Shown piece by piece: positions 28,101 to 35,400 of a DNA stretch of 64,000 bases; the stretch's first letter is position 1, and each line of letters begins with the position of its first letter. The notes under the pieces are model-generated. The model was not told where the DNA came from. It searched no databases and saw only the letters and a program-made list of their open reading frames with translations. The DNA lies in contig CM049308.1 in the NCBI GenBank assembly GCA_026874595.1, positions 73,506,624 to 73,570,623 on the forward strand. Direction: 5' to 3'. The translations under genes were made by a program, and so were the position numbers. Source of the stretch: Sipunculus nudus (lineage: Eukaryota; Annelida; Sipuncula; Golfingiida; Sipunculidae).

Positions 28101-31100
28101 CCAGATAATACATAAATTGTACAGAAAAGGTATGTGAATGGCTGGATTTTTAAAGTTTTATGGATCTTTGTTTTACTGTGACCACTGGAATCAACTAGAC
28201 CATACATTCCTGTTTCCGTAGTGATTTTTCAGGACAACAAGGGCAGGTTTCAATCCAGGACTGTTGCTTCCCAAGAAGACTCAAAATTTTAAACTCATGT
28301 GACACTTGGGCATTTCTTAAATACTGATCAGTTACCCTACAGATACAGTTGCTGAATGATCAGGTCAAATGTCATGAGTGACAGCCTGGCCAATAAGGAT
28401 TAAGGGACTTGTAGTCGCTTGTTTTTTGTGGCCAGTTGTTTAAATTTCTTATTACAACCATGATGAAGCACACATGAAAGTAGAGCAGAATGTCTGATCA
28501 GACAGGGCTCGACATTAACATTTTAGCACCTGCCCCATGAAGCAAGTAACACCTAACTATAACCTGTCCCACAAAAATTATGACTTGCCTTACAAAAGCA
28601 GTAACTGTGGCCAGGTTGCAAAGTGTGCTACACATCACTGTTTACCAGTTTTATTGTATATTGGACAATGAACAGGTTATTTAGGATAAAGACATATAAT
28701 CAATATGTTTTAATGGGACAAACATATTGGAATATTATTGAAATATGAAGGTAAAGGTTTATACTGAATCAAATTGCCTAGTTGGGCAAGTAAGGGGTGA
28801 CTTTTGTTTGCCCATCTGCTGTTTTCTAAATTTTTTATTTGAAGTTGACAGCTGTCACCTGTTATTGTCGAGCCCTTTTAGATTTTACATATTCTGAACC
28901 CAGTGCTCTAAAAACATCAGGATTCACTTTGAATGAGGTCCCTATGTCAAACACAGTGGTGTAGTCATTGCCCTGAATAGTAAAATTTTATCTATAAAAT
29001 GTATTTTTTTTCTATACGATTATCAAACAAACTGTGAATGTAGTATAAGACTCTGTGAAAAGTGTTCTTGTAGAATGACCGGTGTGCTGTAGTATGACAT
29101 GGGTTAATTTGGGCCCTGTGGAGCTTATAACAAGTTAAACATGCTTTTTTTCCAGGTTTCTACTGTGCATCATTTATTTACTTTCATATAATTATTTTTT
29201 AACTTTTATTCAGGTAAAAGGGAAGTAATGTGTGTAACTAGTAAAATGAAGCTGGTGCTTACCATGACGTTATAAAAGTTTTGTAATCACAAGTGTTCTA
29301 CTAGTATATTCTATAATAAGTGTGACTTTTTTTTATTGGTTTTTCTCCACAAGCAGCAGAAGGTAAGACCTGGAGTTACAGCCTGAAATCACTGGTTGTG
29401 TTCTCACCTAACCTCAAAACTTTGCCTTGTTGATCTGCTAATCTGTTCCATTCTTTTTTTGTTTCTCACCTCATTATATAGCATGTACAACCAAAAAACC
29501 ACTGATTAGAAGGGGAAAAAGATTACTAAAACTATGGCATGTACAACCAAGGGACTACTAGAATATATTACTAAAACTATGGCATGTCCAACCAAGATAC
29601 TCGATAGACATGGGAGAATCTATCTAACTCTATGGCATGTACAATCAAGAGACTCAATAGAAATGTGCTAAGATTACTAAACCTATGGCATGTGCAACAA
29701 GGAGACTCAATAGAAACAGAATAAGATTACTAAACCTATGGCATGTACAATCAAGAAACTCAACAGAAATGGAATAATATTACTAAAACTATGGCATGTA
29801 CAACCAAGAGACTCAATAGAATTGGGAGAATATTACTAAAAGTATGGCATGTACAACCAAGAGACTTATTAGAAATGGGAGAATATTACTAAATCTACAG
29901 CATGTACAACCAAGATGCTTGATAGAAATGGGACAAGATAACAAAAACTATGGCATGTACAACCAAGAGACTTCTAGACCTATTACTAAACTTATGGCAT
30001 GAAGAACCAAGAGACTCAATAGAAATGGGATAAGGTTACTAAACCTATGGCATGTACAACCAGGAGACTCAATAAATAGAATGAGATTACTAAACTATGT
30101 CATGTACAACCAAGAGACTCAATGGAAATGGGATTAGGTAATTAAAACTATGACATGTAGAACCATGTACCAGGAGACTCAATAGGAATGGGATGTGGTT
30201 ACTTGAAAAATGGCATGTACAATCAAGACATTCAGTAGAAATGGGGTAAGATTACTAAAATTATGAATTATGGCATGTACAAATAAGAGACTCAACAGAA
30301 ATGTGCCTAGATTACTAAAATTATGGCATGTAGAACCAAGATATCTAAAGAAATTTGCTAAGGTTTCTGAACCTATGGCATGTACAATCAAGAAACTCAT
30401 TAGAAATGGGATAAGAATACTTAAACTATGGCATGTAGAACCAAGAGACTCAATAGATAAAATTAGATTACTAAACCTATGGCATGTACAATCAAGACAC
30501 TCAAATGAAATGGGAGAATATTACTAAACCCATGGCATGTACAACCAAGAGACTCAATAGAAATGTGCTAAGATAACTAAACCTATATCATGTTCAACCA
30601 AGCGACTCAATAGAAATGTGCTAAGATAACTAAACCTATATCAAGTACAATCAAAAGACTCAATAGAAATGTGCTAAGATAACTAAACCTTAGCATGTAC
30701 AACCAAGAGACTCATTGAATAAGGGAGTATGTGGCCTTATACTCCCTTATTCAATGAGTCTCTTTACCTTTGACTTCATATCTCAGCCTCTATTTTTGAC
30801 CTCTCTCCTTGTGACTTAATACCTCACCTTTATTTTGTGACTTCTCTACCTATGACTTATGTGGCACCCTGAGTTTGAGACTTCTCTACCTGTGACGTTA
30901 TAAGCTACCATTAGTTTGTGACTTCTCTACCTGTGACTATATACCCCAACTTAAGTTTGTGACTTCTCTAACTGTGACTTTATACCCCACTTTTAGTTTG
31001 TGACTTCTCTACCTGTGACTTTATACCCCACCTTAAATTTGTGACTTCTTTACCTGTGACTTTATACCCCACTTTTAGTTTGTGACTTCTCTACCTGTGA

Positions 31101-32482
31101 CTTTATACCCCACTTTAAATTTGTTATTTCTCTACCTGTGACTTTATACCCCTCTTTTAGTTTGTGACATCTCTACCTGTGACCTTATATGGCACCCTGA
31201 ATTTGTGACTTCTCTACCTGTGACCTTATATGGCACCCTGAGTTTGTGGCTTCTCTTCCTGTGACCTTATATGGCACCCTGAGTTTGTGGTTTCTATACC
31301 TGTGACCTTATATGGCACCCGGAGTTTGTGACATCTCTACCTGAGACTTTATATGGCACCCTTAGTTTGTGACTTCTCTACCTGTGACTTCACACCCCAC
31401 TTTTAGTTTGTGACCTCTCAATCTGACTTACAGTCCTATCACCCAGACATAAATTTTGACACCTTCTGTATCATCGATGGGAATGCATGGTCATACTGGC
31501 AATAATTACAAAACATTCCATTGAACACTTTCAATTGAAATAAAATCTCACTGGAATGTATGTTACATGAACAAGCAACAAATATCAGCCAAGAGAAATC
31601 CTCAGTTGAGCAAAGTTTATATTTCATGTTTATCAAAAAGAAATCTAATTAATAATTTAGAATATATTGAACATAAAATTGATAAAAAGTAAACAAAAAC
31701 AAATATATATATTAATATAATTTCCTTGAATTTTAATGAAAACTTCCAATGGATTGCATTATCAGTTACATGAACAAATCATGGATTAATGAAGAGAATC
31801 CTAAGTTGAGCGAGTTTAATATATTTATTTTTTTTTCAATCAGTTGATGTTATTAACAGTTCTTTTTGGATCAGTGAATAATAAAGAGTATAAGCATAAT
31901 TCACTTTCTTTATTTCATCATCCAGGAAGTAAGTGATTTTGCTTTCAAATTTGAACTTCTGAACATTTTAAAAAATGAGACACATAAGTATGTACATTAT
32001 CGTTACAGTGTCAGTATTACTTTGCAGTTTATTGTGACATAAATATTAATCATTACAAGCATTTTCAATGTCAGAGCATTTCTTTTATTTAAAAAAAATA
32101 TAATCATTCTTAACAACAAAATTACAATACTGACCTTAATGTTGCAAACAGAACAAAATACAACAACAAAAGTCAGCTGCAAATGGGAAAACGTTTCTAA
32201 AAATGCCTGTTTTTAAAAACAGTTTTTCATTCATGTTTATTTAAAATATTTCTTTTCTTAATATTTGCAGGATTTAATGAAGAAGGGGAAGAGGTGGGAC
32301 ACACTTATAGCCCACCATCAGCCGAGGATGAAATTCAAGATGACCTGGATGCATTGCGTCAGTCCCGTCTTTTCCACACCGTCCAAGACACGCTTAAGAG
32401 CAAAAAACCTCACCACAGTCAGACTACACAACATGACAGTGGATCCCACCAGCCTGCCAAGCATGAACACATAGAGTTATAA
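1093..32482 (+). CDS. TXNDC16: TXNDC16 (ERp90-like thioredoxin-domain protein), 3' part of gene, 19 exons
   Basis: Exons: 1093-1166, 2249-2323, 7662-7783, 9426-9516, 9884-10043, 11014-11180, 11866-11950, 14429-14546, 20222-20413, 21294-21522, 21891-22021, 22424-22508, 23429-23570, 24299-24462, 25160-25250, 25743-25836, 27499-27630, 29354-29362 (uncertain), 32271-32482. Every junction has AG/GT borders and phases agree throughout, giving about 790 codons and a stop; the vertebrate protein is about 825 aa, so only a short N-terminal part is missing to the left. Conserved stretches I recognise include MFDVNSMVSNVL, EHRVFMEIAF, KFALTTELDALNSL, SMAFLRSYADA, NCFDWTDVC, YPILRIYKKG and EWKPPHPGFDFLQMID. 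The family is an ER-luminal PDI-like protein with several thioredoxin-fold domains. The recognisable thioredoxin domain (exons 20222-21522) has no CXXC where the active site should be, suggesting a non-redox binding role. The C-terminus HEHIEL fits KDEL-receptor retrieval. No other gene shares the locus; introns are repeat-rich. Confidence 0.93.
2249..2323 (+). CDS. TXNDC16: TXNDC16 exon
   Basis: Acceptor TTTTCAG, donor GTAAGT; phase 2 both sides. The product includes NGEILLELTVETMFDVNSMV, matching the MFDVN region of the family. The following intron is about 5.3 kb and repeat-filled. Confidence 0.88.
2609..2700 (+). repeat. direct repeat with CCCCATATGGGG palindrome
   Basis: AATTTCCCCATATGGGGTTT occurs twice, about 59 bp apart, the second copy running straight into the 2693 element. 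It may mark an earlier insertion or a duplicated terminus. Confidence 0.6.
2693..4640. repeat. tandem-repeat-cored dispersed element, third family
   Basis: Starts near TTTTTTAGCGAACCTGTGAG with a run of CGTCGT/GTCGTGC triplets, then several diverged units of about 170 bp marked by CTTCTTCTC, AAGTTTGTTCAAATGGT and AGCTGAGTTACGGGAAGC (around 2930, 3250, 3430, 3600). 4300-4560 holds a short repeat with CAAGAGTTCACTCAGTGCAG. The composition and CGTC-rich head resemble the element at 51761. Borders are uncertain. Confidence 0.5.
4640..6336 (+). mobile_element. Helentron/Helitron-like non-autonomous element (copy 1)
   Basis: The core is a tandem array with a period of about 278 bp; GGTGGCGCCACC-type centres fall at 5338, 5616, 5894 and 6174, with a second set of centres between them. 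The 3' end has ATTTTGGAGGATAC, the hairpin GTAGTC...GACTAC, and CTAG at 6333-6336. No 5' terminus like that of the copy at 62315 is visible, so it is 5'-truncated. Confidence 0.62.
7370..7490 (+). repeat. short tandem repeat, about 43 bp x 3
   Basis: Three copies of a unit containing GAAGTTCTGCCTCAGATGAT followed by GAGAATAA, in an intron. Confidence 0.75.
7662..7783 (+). CDS. TXNDC16: TXNDC16 exon
   Basis: Acceptor CCATACAG, donor GTAAGT; phase 2 in, phase 1 out. Encodes IVLLREVPILQSPKEV and then VFFGFFPAIGTF, a thioredoxin-like strand-helix pattern. It joins directly to the 2249-2323 exon without a missing segment. Confidence 0.88.
8805..8925 (+). repeat. tandem repeat, about 27 bp x 5
   Basis: Repeats of AATATTTAATCACAATATAA followed by CAAAAAC. 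The apparent minus-strand protein here is a by-product of the repeat. Confidence 0.85.
9426..9516 (+). CDS. TXNDC16: TXNDC16 exon
   Basis: Acceptor TTTTTTGCAG, donor GTAAGG; phase 1 in, phase 2 out. Encodes EHRVFMEIAFSFQFLYKFAL followed by TTELDALNSLR, one of the best conserved stretches of the family. Confidence 0.92.
9884..10043 (+). CDS. TXNDC16: TXNDC16 exon
   Basis: Acceptor TTTGTTTCAG, donor GTAAGT; phase 2 in, phase 0 out. Encodes a lysine-rich stretch EKEIKKKEAVVMVLKCKDVK and ends at DLPKH. Confidence 0.88.
10044..11013. other. TXNDC16 intron, no feature seen
   Basis: AT-rich with a CCCCCCTCCC patch near 10198. No repeat unit or coding signature recognised. Confidence 0.5.
11014..11180 (+). 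CDS. TXNDC16: TXNDC16 exon
   Basis: Acceptor TTTAAACAG, donor GTAAGT; phase 0 in, phase 2 out. Encodes IPIENPQDLENLPF, then HTAMIFYDDQTKEQAMDAVD and FPGLVGFATAHV, again a thioredoxin-like beta-alpha pattern. Confidence 0.9.
11802..11836 (+). mobile_element. decayed 3' end of the 51761-type element
   Basis: ATCAGCTGAGCGTCATCACC then ACTTGGTCATTTGTTT resembles the termini at 41584 and 56226; the palindrome is broken. It lies just before the acceptor of the 11866 exon. Confidence 0.35.
11866..11950 (+). CDS. TXNDC16: TXNDC16 exon
   Basis: Long T-tract and TTAACAG acceptor, donor GTAACA; phase 2 in, phase 0 out. Encodes NVLDPAAYGFKQKKYTLPMI, then GLSILTAK. Confidence 0.88.
11985..12480 (+). repeat. 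tRNA-like SINE with body in three tandem units
   Basis: GGTAGAGCACAGGGC opens a tRNA-like head. The body (GCACTCTACAGGCTTAATGT, later GTGTTTCCCTTATAAACGAG) then recurs three times at about 12077, 12224 and 12382, a period of roughly 150 bp. The body matches 36805-37045 and 39505-39690. Confidence 0.55.
13100..14348 (+). mobile_element. Helentron/Helitron-like non-autonomous element (copy 2)
   Basis: Same family as 4640-6336: paired palindrome centres at about 13216/13365, 13496/13644, 13772/13921 and 14050/14187 (period about 278). The 3' end has a decayed hairpin TAATC...GATTA and CTAG at 14345-14348. The 5' end lacks the terminal TATCCGCCAAAA; it begins within CACATTAACCCACATATCTT. It ends about 80 bp before the exon at 14429. 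Confidence 0.62.
14429..14546 (+). CDS. TXNDC16: TXNDC16 exon
   Basis: Acceptor TTATCATAG, donor GTAAGT; phase 0 in, phase 1 out. Encodes GDPIYMEGGDLSYNAEYFIN and an acidic C-terminal end (RADTGED). The following intron (14547-20221) carries the DIRS element. Confidence 0.88.
14818..14995 (+). repeat. DIRS left inverted terminal repeat
   Basis: From GTAAACAT at 14828 to GAGCCACTTATTC ending at 14995 this stretch is the near-perfect reverse complement of 19463-19631. It includes the shared blocks GAGAATATTCTCTGTTAGTA and TTTTCCCTGAGTAGGCCTAT. The outer edge (14818-14827) is placed by its match to the internal complementary region. Confidence 0.85.
15105..16136 (+). pseudogene. DIRS gag-like ORF with in-frame stop
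   Basis: Starts MATMKVSRTCSSCG and carries paired cysteines at residues 10/13, 26/29 and 43/46 (CSSC, CLGC, CFYC), a zinc-knuckle-like head usual for DIRS gag proteins, then a proline- and serine-rich region. A TAG at 15630-15632 splits it; the same frame continues to 16136. A further gag-like piece continues in another frame from 16145 to about 16690. Confidence 0.6.
16691..17554 (+). pseudogene. DIRS reverse transcriptase C-terminal part and start of RNase H
   Basis: The 287-residue frame has the catalytic box YLDDW at residues 67-71, then the thumb and connection (QFLGVVLDF) and the RNase H start TDASQMGWGAH (Asp 233) and VLELRAV (Glu 265). The fingers and first palm aspartate expected about 100 residues before YLDD are absent; only a garbled remnant (residues 32-50) precedes it. 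A frameshift near 17525-17550 ends the frame. Confidence 0.85.
17545..17760 (+). pseudogene. DIRS RNase H C-terminal part, shifted frame
   Basis: In the next frame the RNase H continues with VLVMTDNTTVLAYINTQGG (third acidic residue) and later HVRGAVKVLADALSRDPL, the ADALSR motif that closes DIRS/LTR RNase H domains. A second frame change follows, after which WGTPDFDLF, the usual start of the recombinase region, is readable in a third frame (about 17793). Confidence 0.8.
18160..19229 (+). pseudogene. DIRS tyrosine recombinase, frame-broken
   Basis: The N-terminal core-binding part (SLLDFLLHLLQDERLSFPTI, RGYRAALLSVL) is in one frame to about 18500. The catalytic part is in another, 18510-19229: GRRAELHAL supplies the first Arg (residue 37 or 38 of that frame), a degenerate His-Arg box is at residues 151-157 (VPVRAIASSFA), and the nucleophile is in TFTQFYLKDV (Tyr 190). 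The His-to-Arg spacing is one residue longer than canonical HxxR. Confidence 0.82.
19318..19421. repeat. DIRS internal complementary region (palindrome)
   Basis: TAATACAGAAAACGCTCACA at 19318 is answered by TGTGAGCTTTTCTGTATTA ending at 19421, so the block folds on itself. Its two halves are complementary to the outer ends of the left and right termini. This is the arrangement expected for the circle-junction template of DIRS replication. Confidence 0.8.
19463..19672 (-). repeat. DIRS right inverted terminal repeat
   Basis: 19463-19631 is the inverted copy of the left terminus with a few substitutions. The outer extension 19632-19672, with its GGGGAGGGGAATGGGGGGG block, is complementary to the internal complementary region. 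Confidence 0.82.
20222..20413 (+). CDS. TXNDC16: TXNDC16 exon, acidic linker and start of thioredoxin domain
   Basis: Acceptor TATCATTCAG, donor GTGAGT; phase 1 both sides. Encodes an acidic linker (SEEDMDTSDQMEAEKNDDQ), then KLLIVLFYLQ, the beta strand that precedes the usual thioredoxin active site. Confidence 0.9.
20414..21293. other. TXNDC16 intron with G23 tract
   Basis: A run of 23 G at 20702-20724, followed by TTGGCCTCAAGG-type low-complexity (20730-20990) and ATGATGATG-like stretches. No gene. Confidence 0.6.
21294..21522 (+). CDS. TXNDC16: TXNDC16 exon, core of thioredoxin-like domain
   Basis: Acceptor CCATTAACAG, donor GTGAGT; phase 1 in, phase 2 out. Encodes FDGRSMAFLRSYADASRVLA, NCFDWTDVCAKVNITGYPIL and RIYKKGKEPVEYKGML. 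The cis-proline motif (GYPI) is present, but the WCGHC-type redox site is replaced by FDGRS, so the domain is probably not an oxidoreductase. Confidence 0.94.
21891..22021 (+). CDS. TXNDC16: TXNDC16 exon
   Basis: T-rich tract and TTTTCAG acceptor, donor GTACAA; phase 2 in, phase 1 out. Encodes LYMWSTPEILTSPSDVRVMA and YTHTTVLGLFTDKSG. A MITE lies about 40 bp into the following intron. Confidence 0.88.
22063..22224. mobile_element. MITE with CAGTRGAACCT-type inverted ends
   Basis: The left end TTACAGAGTTGAACCTCTAC pairs with the right end, whose reverse complement is TACAGTAGAACCTCCAAATT. About 160 bp, inside the intron just after the exon ending at 22021. Confidence 0.5.
22424..22508 (+). 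CDS. TXNDC16: TXNDC16 exon
   Basis: Acceptor TGTTTTAG, donor GTAAGA; phase 1 in, phase 2 out. Encodes IATFKAVAERVQGIAVSGLA and TGDLAKQT. Confidence 0.86.
22509..23428. other. TXNDC16 intron, C tract only
   Basis: A C14 tract at about 23216-23229; otherwise plain AT-rich intron. Confidence 0.5.
23429..23570 (+). CDS. TXNDC16: TXNDC16 exon
   Basis: Acceptor CATTACAG, donor GTAAGT; phase 2 in, phase 0 out. Encodes ASKYQCQVPCIVVVRRNDIY and ends INNARVPVF. Confidence 0.87.
24299..24462 (+). CDS. TXNDC16: TXNDC16 exon
   Basis: Acceptor TATTTCCAG, donor GTAAGT; phase 0 in, phase 2 out. Encodes PELNVYNFPTVYMRKQPLVI, LFGINMRPKTDVHELIANIA and FCHLDV. It matches the thioredoxin-like fold near the C-terminal third of the family. 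Confidence 0.9.
24463..25159. other. TXNDC16 intron, no feature seen
   Basis: AT-rich, without repeats or coding signature. Confidence 0.5.
25160..25250 (+). CDS. TXNDC16: TXNDC16 exon
   Basis: Acceptor TATGGCAG, donor GTATAT; phase 2 in, phase 0 out. Encodes HESIGYRVLAEYNPGASLPA and LSVVTHVK. Confidence 0.87.
25743..25836 (+). CDS. TXNDC16: TXNDC16 exon
   Basis: Acceptor CCTTTCAG, donor GTAAGT; phase 0 in, phase 1 out. Encodes GIVHNYPETTYTEKSVKDWL and QQVFSMETVPD, the C-terminal helix of the last thioredoxin-like fold. Confidence 0.88.
26461..26540 (+). repeat. 39-bp tandem duplication
   Basis: TTCACTGATTCCTCTCATGC and the following ATACCTTGGATAAGACTGG occur twice head to tail, with almost no divergence. 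Confidence 0.85.
26955..27030. mobile_element. short MITE of the same CAGTNAAACCTGTG family
   Basis: TACAGTCAAACCTGTGTAAT at the left is answered by ATTACACAGGTCAATTATA at the right, with a centre of about 35 bp. Confidence 0.45.
27499..27630 (+). CDS. TXNDC16: TXNDC16 exon
   Basis: Acceptor ATCAACAG, donor GTAGGA; phase 1 both sides. Encodes MLKQNEWKPPHPGFDFLQMI, the conserved EWKPP motif of the family, then an acidic tail (DDESDIEQANEEG). Confidence 0.9.
28504..28876. mobile_element. hAT-like MITE candidate
   Basis: AGGGCTCGACATTAAC at the left and GTTATTGTCGAGCCCT at the right form 16-bp inverted ends with two mismatches, 373 bp overall and no ORF. The CAGGG-type end suggests hAT, but I could not identify an 8-bp target duplication. 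Confidence 0.45.
29354..29362 (+). CDS. TXNDC16: possible TXNDC16 micro-exon with tandem acceptors
   Basis: After a T/C-rich tract the sequence reads ACAAG-CAG-CAG-AAG-GTAAGA. Using the first, second or third acceptor gives a 9-, 6- or 3-nt exon. All keep the phase 1/phase 1 frame of the neighbouring exons and would add at most A-A-E before the next exon. It could equally be an unused splice-like site; skipping it also keeps the frame. Confidence 0.35.
29473..30730 (+). repeat. minisatellite, unit about 53 bp, roughly 23 copies
   Basis: Units carry TATGGCATGTACAACCAAGA, then GACTCAATAGAAATGGG and ATTACTAAAC. Copies differ by point changes and short indels. It fills part of the last TXNDC16 intron. 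Both-strand ORFs here are by-products of the repeat. Confidence 0.9.
30705..30764. repeat. perfect inverted repeat at minisatellite junction
   Basis: The 26-bp arm 30705-30730 (begins AAGAGACTCATTGAATAAGG) is matched without error by 30739-30764, with the 8-nt loop GTGGCCTT. The left arm is the last unit of the 53-bp minisatellite; the right arm abuts the next minisatellite. Confidence 0.95.
30765..31430 (+). repeat. second minisatellite, unit about 41 bp, roughly 16 copies
   Basis: Units carry GTTTGTGACTTCTCTACCTG then TGACTTTATACCCCAC. A variant block (31180-31370) has TATGGCACCCTGAG instead. The unit is unrelated to the 53-bp repeat on its left. Confidence 0.9.
32271..32482 (+). CDS. TXNDC16: TXNDC16 last coding exon with HIEL tail
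   Basis: Acceptor ATATTTGCAG; phase 1 in; stop TAA at 32480-32482. Encodes FNEEGEEVGHTYSPPSAEDE, then DDLDALRQSRLF, a polar histidine-rich region, and ends KHEHIEL. The last four residues resemble KDEL-type ER retrieval signals (HIEL is a known variant in luminal carboxylesterases). This supports ER residence. Confidence 0.9.
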
Positions 32483-35400
32483 TACACTGTGTGTTTATGA
32501 ATATTTAAACTAAATTATTTTTGTGAGTTTATATGTAAAGAAGAATATTGATACTGTGAAAATAATCTGTGCAGTATTTGTGCTTTAGAAATAATATGAT
32601 AGTGAGTAAAAATTAAACAATTTAACAAAATCATTAACTGGAATGCAAGGTAAATGTCTCAGATATAGAAACAGCAAAATATTGAGTCAATGAAGTGTAT
32701 TAAACCCAGGTCACATGCGCAAAATAATTGTTTCTGTGGCATGTTAATTTGAATTACAGGATATGCATCTGATCTCCTATTTGTAAAAGCTTTTAGAAGA
32801 AATATGTGCTATCAGCTCATGCAAAAGTTCATCTTCACTGAAGCATTCCAGAATAAATGAGCTTACATGTTCAAGTTATATTTTTTAGCCATACTGCTTG
32901 TTTGTATGTTGAAACATTAAATTGAAATGTATACATTTTATGCTGCACTAGTATTACATGTTCTACCTTGAAACTTTAACCTGCTTGCTGGGCCCTTTTT
33001 AACATCTTTCATACATAAGTGTATTTATACCAACACTGAACACTGAGTATATATTAATGTTTCAGATTAAAAGTCTCTTTAAGAAGATTTGTTTTAAATT
33101 TTTTTATAAATATTTGCAGATAGGATATGAAGTTATCTTCTATATATATATATATTTATTTCACCCATATTGGGAATCAAGATGCAGCAAAATGTTTTTG
33201 CTAATTTTTAAAATTATATTATGTTAAGAATAAGCCTTGAGATCAACTTTATCAACATTTGTTTCTAGATTTATTCATATTCAGATGTTTTGAATGAAAT
33301 TTTGGAATATTCATTAAGGTAGCTATACACAGCTATAGTCTGTTCTAGCATCCCTGTCCACCTGTTTTTTCGCGATTAAGGTAAACTTGCCAAACAAAAC
33401 ATCCGGCAGTAGCAGGAAGTAGAAAATATGTAATTTTTGGTACCCTACCTGCTTATGATATAAATATTATTCCCTTTACGGCCTGGATGGCATGTCTCAT
33501 ATCTATCCGTGGTTCATGGCATTCCTAATAATTATCCATTGATATAAAGTAATGTGACGTAACAGTAAAGCGCGTGCATGAGGAGAATACAAGTCTTGCT
33601 GTAAACAGGGGTCAACAGCTCCTGACTAATGGTCCCCTGAATATTGGCATCTTTTTTGTGCATCATGTCTATTATTACGCCATCACTGCTCCCTGTCATG
33701 TACATTTTATAGATTGGTGGCATGATGTTGCTACAGAATATACTAGTTTTTCATAAAATGGTTTAAATTGTTTACAGGAAAATGGCATACCATAGTTCAT
33801 TATTTTCATGATAGTTAATTACACATTTTCCTCTTTCTGCCCTAGGGGTAAAAGGTTTTGGCTTTCTTGAACTCCCCCCAAAATATTTCGAAAAAACAGA
33901 TGGACATGGGTGGTGGAATTTATCAGTGTATTTATCTTATAATATTTAATTTACTTTATTCTACTTATAAATGCTTATATTAATGCAGGAGTGTACCTAT
34001 CTTGCCAAAATTATTACATGACCTTGGTTGCCATGGTAACAAAGTCGAAAGGGTCAGCAAACATCATAGAATTACTGCCAGGAATATCTTATTCAGTGCT
34101 TATGATGCTATGGTTTGTCACTATTTCACCAAGATGTCTGTTTAATCACATGAACCACAAGATGTCTGTTCAGTCACATGTTCCACAAGATGTCTGTTCA
34201 ATCACATTTTCAGCCACATGACTGTTTATCATATCATGTGACCAGGAGGGCCATTTAGTACAAACTAGGGCATACATTATGAGAACTACTTAGTTCAAGT
34301 GTCTATCAAATTTAGTATTGTCTGTGTAAGTTAATGTACCTGTGTGGTTACTTGGTCATTTGTTTCATATATTGTCATATGTTATACACATATATATATA
34401 GTGGAACCTGTCTAAAAGACCAGCTGTCTTATAAGACCACCTGTGAATTAAGACCATTTTGGCCAGTCCCATGAATGGTCTCATAACACAGGATTCACTG
34501 TAGTGTGGAATAAAGCAACTGAAGGCCCGTGGGCTTAAAAAACCTGAGAGGCTGAAATTGAATAGCACCTGGTCATTCAAAACAAAACCTTGTTCACCTC
34601 TTTATTTTCTAAATAAAAATAAAACATTGCTGAAATTCCAACTTTGGTTCAGAAGATATATTTATGTATTTTTAATCTTTGATTAGTTTACAAAAGTGTA
34701 TACATGGAATTAATTTAATTGTTTACACAGTTTACCAACATATACACTACAAAAAATGTACAAAACACAATGTGACTGACATTTGTTTCTCAGTTTTGGA
34801 TTCTTTTTGCACCATGATACTACAGATCTGTTTGTATAATTTAAGTAAGAAAATAATGAAATCATATAATTTTCAGCGACTCACCGTAAATCTTTTACTG
34901 CTCTCCAAAATTAATGAATTATGGAACCTTGTCCTAGAAAAGTGAAGACATTTTACTGAATTGAGTGAAATGAATAGTTCATGCCTCCTTGTAATGAAGA
35001 AAATAGTTCAATACACGTTTCATGTGCCTCACTTTTATTGTTATGTACGGAATATGCAGTTTCATATCTGTTGTTTGTTAAACTTAGACAAATACACTTC
35101 CTGATGCTATGTATCTGAAAAAGGTAAGTTTATTAGATGTTTGTATCATAGGTGGTTTGCTGATCTCAGAGCATAAAGAATTTATTTTGCAAAAGATCAA
35201 AATAGTTTGTAAATCTAGTGTACTTTATGTGTAATATTGTCTTTAGTTTTTTGTGTTGTGTCAGAATTGTATTGAGCTGATCAGATACACTGAGTGCTGA
35301 GAGAATTAATGTGATCATGTGACTTAAAAGTAGGGTTTGATTGACTGATGTTCATGTTTTACCAGAGAAAAAAACTATTGTTGCATCTTTTTATGTGATA

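Noticed and set aside
29473-31430. CRISPR-like regular repeats
   Set aside because: Units are contiguous and diverged without unique spacers, in animal DNA; they are minisatellites.
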